Program-made: the position numbers and the translations under genes
Assembly (NCBI RefSeq): GCF_022012475.1
Contig: NZ_JAKLWS010000040.1
Coordinates: 1-38,272 of the forward strand
DNA: 38,272 nucleotides
DNA from: Rhodohalobacter sulfatireducens
GTDB taxonomy: Bacteria > Bacteroidota > Rhodothermia > Balneolales > Balneolaceae
Direction of reading: 5' to 3'
The notes under the pieces: generated by a model
Seen by the model: the letters and a program-made list of their open reading frames with translations, nothing else
Told to the model about the DNA's origin: nothing
Databases searched by the model: none
Shown here: piece after piece, positions 33,914 to 38,272 of the stretch
Numbering within the stretch: the stretch's first letter is position 1
Layout of the letters: every line of letters starts with the position of its first letter

Positions 33914-35911
33914 CTATTGTTCAATAAACCAGGTTTCGTTGCTTAAAAATACCCATCGCTCATAAATTCTTCGAAGCTGACTGTAAACATCTGCGGGAAA
34001 CTCTTTTCTGCTGATATCGATATCGAATGAATATTTAACTGTGTTCCCTTCAGAAATGTATTCCTCACGCAAAGCCGCACCCTGCAAACTTGTATCTCTT
34101 GTTTCACCCATCGCGTCCACAGAAAATCCATCCGGCAGATCAACAGTATAGCGAATTGATAATTTTTCCGGAGCATCAAGCGTAATCGGGACTCTTCGCT
34201 CGGTAGACTCAAAGGGATTTCGAAAGAGATATCCTACTACCATCGGGCGAAATTCAATTCCATCCCGAAAACTTGCCGCATAATTGGGGATTTCAAATTC
34301 TGTAGTAACATCCACAATATTCCGGTTCCGGGAGTTAATTTGCAAGCTGCTTTCAGCCATCTCGGCTTCCGTGTACACCTCAAAAAATATCTGTTTAATA
34401 ATTGCTGGCGCCGGCTCTCCTGATTCTAATTGCTCCCGAATATTCTGAGACGGATATCCTCTTGTCTGAGCCATTAGTGTTCCGTTTAATGTTCCATCCA
34501 TCGAGAGGGCTGCCTGAATTTCAATGTCCAAATCAAAAACACTTTGTTCCGGTGAAATATCAACCCATTGATAACTCTCTTTTGTCAGTACCATACCCTG
34601 CGAATTGTACGACTCAATAGGGATTAAATTGGGCATACTTACTGGAAATGAGCCATCCATAAAATATTTCTTTCCATCAATTTCACTAAAAACAAGCAAC
34701 CTGTTAAACTGGAAAACAGATGGAAATGATTTATCAATTCTGCCAAATTCACGACCCGACAAATACAGAGGTTTTGCATCAATCCCTGCCCCTCTTAGTA
34801 TAGTCAAAAGAACCAGGTTGATTTCGGCCTGTGTGGCTAATTCACCTTCTAAAACATGATAGAGGTCCCCCTCCGCAACTACTGAATTCACACCATTAAA
34901 CTGTACATTTGAGTTCACATAATGGAACACTGAATCCTGTGCCTCAACAACTGAATTCTTTGATGCCGCGATCTCCTCTCCTATCCGTTCAAACTCCTGA
35001 TAAGGAGCAATCTTTTCATAGGGATTTCGATTCCGAAGAAGCTGCGCTGCAACAAACTCCCAACTATTTTCAAGAGGCTGACGCGGAATTCCGAATTCAC
35101 TGATCTGAAATTTAATCTGTGCCCGGATATCATCAATCGAAGAGATATAGCTCGACACATCTACTGCGGGAATCTCCTCCCCATTCCACTCCTGTATATA
35201 TACCGGGTTTGGCCTTGGCAGAGTAAAAAGCAGCGGAACATTGCTTGTATCCACCCGGTGTTCCTGGTATTCAAGTTCGAAGTCTTCTATATGCAAAGGA
35301 ACTGCATCGTAGCGGATAAATTCAGAATTCCTGAAATACAAATTGGCTTCCTGTGTAGGAACCCTGTGCCCAAGGTAGAAGTTTGGAAGTTCTTCAATGT
35401 AACGCCTCTCTAAGGTATACTTATACTCAATTATTGATCCTTCCTGAACTTCCGGCATCTCAAACTCAATAATTTTATAACGCGAATTAAGATCAACCGT
35501 ACGCCTGTTTTCAACATCAAACCGCACCTGGCTTCCATCGGGTTGATGGGTGATCGCTTCAAGATTAGTGATCGTTTCAATGCCGTCTTTGAAATAAAAT
35601 GGTATTCCAATTAGTCCGGCTTCAGCCTGTTCGAGCTGATCACCGGTGAGAACTCGAATTCTCACAAGATTATCGATTACTGCCAAAATTCCGGATGGCC
35701 TCTCTATCGTTCTGATAGATGATTCTTTCAGAAGATATTCGAACGGATACCCATGATCTGCAGAGTTATTGAATTGGCTACCCGGAATTGAACCGAATTT
35801 ATTGAAAATATGGATCTCATCAAGGATGGGAGAATCGTCTTGAGAATAAGCCGTTCCACCAAAAAGAAGAACAATTAATAAGGGTAAGAAAAGCCGCACA
35901 AAGAGCTGCAT
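33914..35911 (-). CDS. Exported DUF3857/transglutaminase-like protein with a degenerate catalytic triad
   Basis: The start I favour is ATG 35911 (665 aa), because it begins a clean signal peptide (MQLFVRLFLPLLIVLLFGGT, cleavage near AYSQ) and clears the pyrC stop by 19 bp; the open frame continues back to 35986 inside pyrC. A DUF3857 domain (about 65-240: YKIIEFEMPEVQEGSIIEYK) precedes a transglutaminase-like core (about 320-425). The usual GDCKDK motif reads ELATQAE (residues 357-363), the usual His reads R404 (QFNRLLVF), and only the Asp remains (D419, YFMDGS). It is probably periplasmic and non-catalytic, a binding or structural protein. It lies immediately downstream of pyrC on the same strand. 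Confidence 0.88.
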   Translation of the reverse strand: MQLFVRLFLPLLIVLLFGGTAYSQDDSPILDEIHIFNKFGSIPGSQFNNSADHGYPFEYLLKESSIRTIERPSGILAVIDNLVRIRVLTGDQLEQAEAGLIGIPFYFKDGIETITNLEAITHQPDGSQVRFDVENRRTVDLNSRYKIIEFEMPEVQEGSIIEYKYTLERRYIEELPNFYLGHRVPTQEANLYFRNSEFIRYDAVPLHIEDFELEYQEHRVDTSNVPLLFTLPRPNPVYIQEWNGEEIPAVDVSSYISSIDDIRAQIKFQISEFGIPRQPLENSWEFVAAQLLRNRNPYEKIAPYQEFERIGEEIAASKNSVVEAQDSVFHYVNSNVQFNGVNSVVAEGDLYHVLEGELATQAEINLVLLTILRGAGIDAKPLYLSGREFGRIDKSFPSVFQFNRLLVFSEIDGKKYFMDGSFPVSMPNLIPIESYNSQGMVLTKESYQWVDISPEQSVFDLDIEIQAALSMDGTLNGTLMAQTRGYPSQNIREQLESGEPAPAIIKQIFFEVYTEAEMAESSLQINSRNRNIVDVTTEFEIPNYAASFRDGIEFRPMVVGYLFRNPFESTERRVPITLDAPEKLSIRYTVDLPDGFSVDAMGETRDTSLQGAALREEYISEGNTVKYSFDIDISRKEFPADVYSQLRRIYERWVFLSNETWFIEQ

Positions 35912-35930
35912 TCTGGCTGGTAATTCAAAG

Positions 35931-37232
35931 TCAATTCTTAAGTGTGTTGATGGCAAACCTTTTTTTATTGTAAACAGCAAGTGCACGACCGGTCAGTGTT
36001 TCACCAAGATAAGGTGAGTTCTTTGATTTCGACCGGACTTCGTTTTTATTGTATGTCCACTCCTCGTCAGTATTAAAAATGGTCAGGTTTGCAGACTGAC
36101 CTTCTTTGATTTCAGGAATTTCAAGATTTAAAATTTGCCGCGGGTTGATAACGAGCTTATCCATCAACTGTTGCAGAGAGAGTTTGTTGGATTGTAGCAA
36201 TCGTTTTACGCTGATGCTCCAGGCTGTTTCAAGGCCTATAATTCCGTTTGGTGCGTATATAAATTCTACCTCTTTCTCTTCGATGGCATGTGGGGCGTGA
36301 TCGGTACAAATTACATCAATGGTTCCGTCAACCAACCCTTCAATCATTGCATCCACATCATCTTGGGTTCGAAGCGGCGGATGCATTTTCACATTCGTAT
36401 CAAAATTTCGGGATTCGATCTCCTTGTCCGTCAGATCAAAGTGATGTGTACAAACCTCGGTTGTTACATTGACTCCATCCTCTTTCGCTCTTCGAACAAG
36501 ATCCACAGCTTTACGCGTGCTGATGTGCGCCACGTGAATGTGTCCGCCTGTAAATCCGGCCAGTAAAATATCGCGGGCAATCATCGCTTCCTCGGCAATG
36601 CCCGGAGTCCCGTCCAGTCCCAATCTTGCAGAAACGTCGCCTTCGTTCATATGACCGGGGCGTGAGAGTGCTAAATCTTCCTCATGATTGATGATCGGCA
36701 CTCCCAGCATCGACGAATATTCCAGGGCCACGCGCATCACTTGGGAGTTGTAGACCGGATCACCGTCATCGCTAAATGCCACGGCTCCGCCCTCTTTCAT
36801 ATCGCTCATCTCCGCGATCGATTCTCCCTTTCGCTCCTTTGTCGCACAGCCAATCGGGTGAACATCCACCAATTGATGTTCTGATTTATTCCGGATGAAT
36901 TCGACAACATCCCGCGTGTGAATGGCGGGTTTGGTATTCGGCATGCAAGCCACTTCCGTAAATCCGCCGAACATGGCTGACCGGCATCCTGTTTCTACTG
37001 TCTCTTTATGTTCATATCCCGGCTCCCGAAAATGGACGTGCATATCCATCCACCCACCGCTTATGTAAGCACCACCGGCATCAAAAACCTGTTCTCCATC
37101 TTGTTTCTTTAATCCGGAGCCAATTTCTGAAATCACACCCTCTTTGATGCGAATATCGACGGAGTCGTCGCCGTCATGATTAGAGCTTACCGGTTTTGCA
37201 TTTTGAATAAGAAGGTTCGGAGTGGTTTCCAT
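35931..37232 (-). CDS. pyrC: Class I dihydroorotase
   Basis: This enzyme closes carbamoyl-aspartate to dihydroorotate in pyrimidine synthesis. The 433-residue protein is an amidohydrolase with the metal-binding MHVHFREPG motif (H65, H67), the class I pattern AFSDDGDPV, further histidines in PIINHEED and HIHVAHIST, and the final Asp in CTDHAPH. The length and MHVHFREPGYEHKET fit the multifunctional-type (class I) dihydroorotases. An allantoinase or hydantoinase is less likely. ATG is at 37232. The upstream 130 bp contain two hairpins, and regulation by leader RNA cannot be excluded. Confidence 0.93.
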   Translation of the reverse strand: METTPNLLIQNAKPVSSNHDGDDSVDIRIKEGVISEIGSGLKKQDGEQVFDAGGAYISGGWMDMHVHFREPGYEHKETVETGCRSAMFGGFTEVACMPNTKPAIHTRDVVEFIRNKSEHQLVDVHPIGCATKERKGESIAEMSDMKEGGAVAFSDDGDPVYNSQVMRVALEYSSMLGVPIINHEEDLALSRPGHMNEGDVSARLGLDGTPGIAEEAMIARDILLAGFTGGHIHVAHISTRKAVDLVRRAKEDGVNVTTEVCTHHFDLTDKEIESRNFDTNVKMHPPLRTQDDVDAMIEGLVDGTIDVICTDHAPHAIEEKEVEFIYAPNGIIGLETAWSISVKRLLQSNKLSLQQLMDKLVINPRQILNLEIPEIKEGQSANLTIFNTDEEWTYNKNEVRSKSKNSPYLGETLTGRALAVYNKKRFAINTLKN

Positions 37233-37265
37233 TAACTAATTAAATTTCTTTTTATGGTCAAAGAA

Positions 37266-37370
37266 CCTGTCAGAGTCCGAACGGAGTGAGGTCCTGACAG
37301 AGTTCAAAACGTATTCAATTAAACGCGACTCTGGCAGTCCCGACACTTCGGGGGCACTCTGGCAGGTCGC
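37266..37370. repeat. Pair of hairpins upstream of pyrC
   Basis: CTGTCAG (37267-37273) pairs with CTGACAG (37294-37300), enclosing a small TCCG/CGGA hairpin. A second unit has GCGAC (37325-37329) pairing with GTCGC (37366-37370) around CCCGA/TCGGG (37339-37352). It also has an ACTCTGGCAG direct repeat at 37328-37337 and 37356-37365. The two units resemble each other in layout, as in dispersed palindromic repeats. They lie 34 bp and 93 bp upstream of the pyrC start. Confidence 0.7.
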
Positions 37371-37497
37371 TTTTATATTTTTATAAATATAGGCTGATTT
37401 GACGGGAAAAACGATTGTGGATTTTAGGAGATGTGTAGTATTGAATAATGAGCTTAACAGAATAAATTTAATAGATCAATATTGACCGTTTAAAATC

Positions 37498-37737
37498 CTA
37501 TTTTTCTTCTTTAACCAGCTCTTTGTCTCCCTCTGATCTATAATTCCGCAGGAAGTCAGAAAAAAAGTCATAGCCTTTCGGCCAATATATTTCTCTGCCG
37601 TTTTCATACAATTTAGCCTGTTTGAAATAAGCGAGATCAGATAATGGGCTGCTTAATTTATCGTCTTTAATGAATGGCGATAGATCTATGGTTTTCTCTG
37701 TTTCATTACTAAAACTTAAATGAATTTTTTTGATCAT
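37498..37737 (-). CDS. DUF2442 family protein, 5' end apparently frameshifted
   Basis: This 79-residue protein has the DUF2442 pattern: a beta strand KIHLSFSNETEKTIDLSPFI, then LSDLAYFKQAKLYENGREI and YWPKGYDFFSDFL. DUF2442 proteins are small, function unknown, and often sit next to a DUF4160 gene; no such partner is seen here. The ATG at 37737 may not be the original start. Just upstream, ATG 37768 encodes MIRITEFTI, the usual DUF2442 N-terminus, in a frame shifted by one base and ending at TAA 37739-37741. Removing one base would give a typical 89-90-residue protein. Confidence 0.72.
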   Translation of the reverse strand: MIKKIHLSFSNETEKTIDLSPFIKDDKLSSPLSDLAYFKQAKLYENGREIYWPKGYDFFSDFLRNYRSEGDKELVKEEK

Positions 37738-37768
37738 CTTATATGGTAAACTCTGTTATGCGTATCAT

Positions 37769-38219
37769 CTTCCATCTAATCTTACACATCCGGTGATTTT
37801 TTATTTCTTTTTTGAACCATTATTAAAAACTAAAATGAAAAAACCGTTTATAATATCTAAACAAGGACAAAACAAATCTGAGAATTATACTGAAAATTAA
37901 CTTTTCCCCTCTACCCCTCGACCTCAATTTTTGCCTTTATAACATTTAACGTCTCGGGGTTTTCTTGGTTGTCTATCATACCCGGGTTTGCTCATTTCAT
38001 TCGCTCCACCCGGGGCTACAAACATGTCACTCCTCCGGAGTGGAGTCGTTTTTACAGTCATCAAATTGAATCTAACCAAGTAAATACCCATCAGTTTTTC
38101 GAAGCGAAGCTTCGGAATAATTTTCAAACCACAAACCACAAACCACAAACCACAAACCACAAACCACAAACCACAAACTGTCTATCCCTAGCATAGCTTG
38201 ACCGGTTAAATACCAAGTT
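37769..38219. other. Gene-free interval with palindromes and a heptamer array
   Basis: This is about 450 bp between the DUF2442 gene and the partial ORF at the right edge. The first 150 bp are AT-rich with no visible signal beyond promoter-like A/T runs. From 37979 there is a repeat-like block. CCCGGGT (37981-37987) pairs with ACCCGGG (38008-38014), followed by a CACTCC-TCC-GGAGTG hairpin (38028-38042) and a CGAAGC-GAA-GCTTCG hairpin (38100-38114). The heptamer array follows at 38125-38178. I see no functional ORF; open frames here are translations of the repeats. Confidence 0.6.
38125..38178. repeat. Heptanucleotide tandem array (CAAACCA)n
   Basis: There are about 7.7 perfect copies of CAAACCA, equivalent to TGGTTTG on the minus strand. 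The unit differs by one base from the TGGTTTC unit at the left edge of the window. The array is intergenic and uninterrupted, so it is a slippage-prone simple repeat. Confidence 0.97.
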
Positions 38220-38272
38220 ATGAACACACGAAAACTAAATAAACGCCGCAAATTCAGCGAACAAATACGCCG
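38220..38272 (+). CDS. Partial ORF at the right edge, possibly an IS-type transposase OrfA
   Basis: ATG at 38220 opens a frame, MNTRKLNKRRKFSEQIR, that is still open at the window end. The basic RRKFSEQIR start resembles the N-terminus of IS3-type OrfA helix-turn-helix proteins (RRKFSEEFK-like), but only 17 residues are visible. The call is weak; a non-mobile small basic protein or a chance ORF is possible. Confidence 0.3.
   Translation, partial: MNTRKLNKRRKFSEQIR

Noticed and set aside
35912-35986. 25-residue N-terminal extension of the DUF3857 protein into pyrC
   Set aside because: It would bury the signal peptide; ATG 35911 gives a clean signal and avoids overlap with pyrC.
37924-38169. 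81-residue minus-strand frame beginning with repeated WFVVCGL
   Set aside because: It is a translation of the heptamer array and adjoining palindromes; low complexity with no protein features.

Overview
The window looks like chromosomal DNA from a Gram-negative bacterium of the Bacteroidota/Balneolota (FCB) group. The evidence is a fused alpha+beta E1 dehydrogenase of about 800 residues, serine palmitoyltransferase, a DUF3857 protein, a DUF4838 secreted protein, a DUF3109 protein, a class I FbaB-type aldolase, mostly weak Shine-Dalgarno sequences and moderately AT-rich intergenic DNA. Most genes are housekeeping genes. The accessory signal is confined to gene remnants, structured intergenic repeats and one lipid/glycan cluster.

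Layout, left to right. 1-95: heptamer array. 139-741: deleted and frameshifted cydA remnant (-). 886-4859: E1 alpha/beta fusion and fumC (-). 4978-9689: (-) cluster of two GT4 glycosyltransferases, serine palmitoyltransferase and a GNAT-like acyltransferase, read as a candidate (glyco)sphingolipid locus. 9781-14235: divergent (+) run of overlapping genes: NAD-dependent epimerase/reductase, exported propeller/Ig protein, MutY with an intact Nudix box, and a TIGR02757 protein. 14232-18944: Yip1/DUF3667-like membrane protein (-), rpsU (+), radA and a flippase-like membrane protein (-), fbaB (-) with a clear terminator. 19129-20396: dusB and a small membrane protein (+). 20462-20988: broken vapC, intact ribbon-helix-helix antitoxin and a palindromic operator. 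21088-23457: secreted DUF4838 protein (-). 23548-23670: long imperfect hairpin. 23794-28774: serS (-), Lrp/AsnC regulator and an unknown exported/membrane protein (+), rpoN (-). 28775-37232: DUF3109, dprA, obgE, accD, tsaB, a DUF3857 protein and pyrC, all (-). 37233-38272: palindromic repeats, a DUF2442 gene with a 5' frameshift, a second heptamer array, and the start of an ORF that runs off the edge.

Points of most interest: (i) the divergent locus with SPT, an abutting acyltransferase, two GTs and an epimerase-type reductase, which together could make and glycosylate ceramides; (ii) MutY with a complete Nudix signature, possibly combining adenine glycosylase and nucleotide hydrolase activities; (iii) AccD lacking all four zinc-ribbon cysteines; (iv) a recognisable series of decayed genes (cydA, vapC, DUF2442) next to simple-sequence arrays and hairpin repeats. 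I did not find an unmistakably new defence or mobile system. No tRNA, rRNA or CRISPR array was seen.
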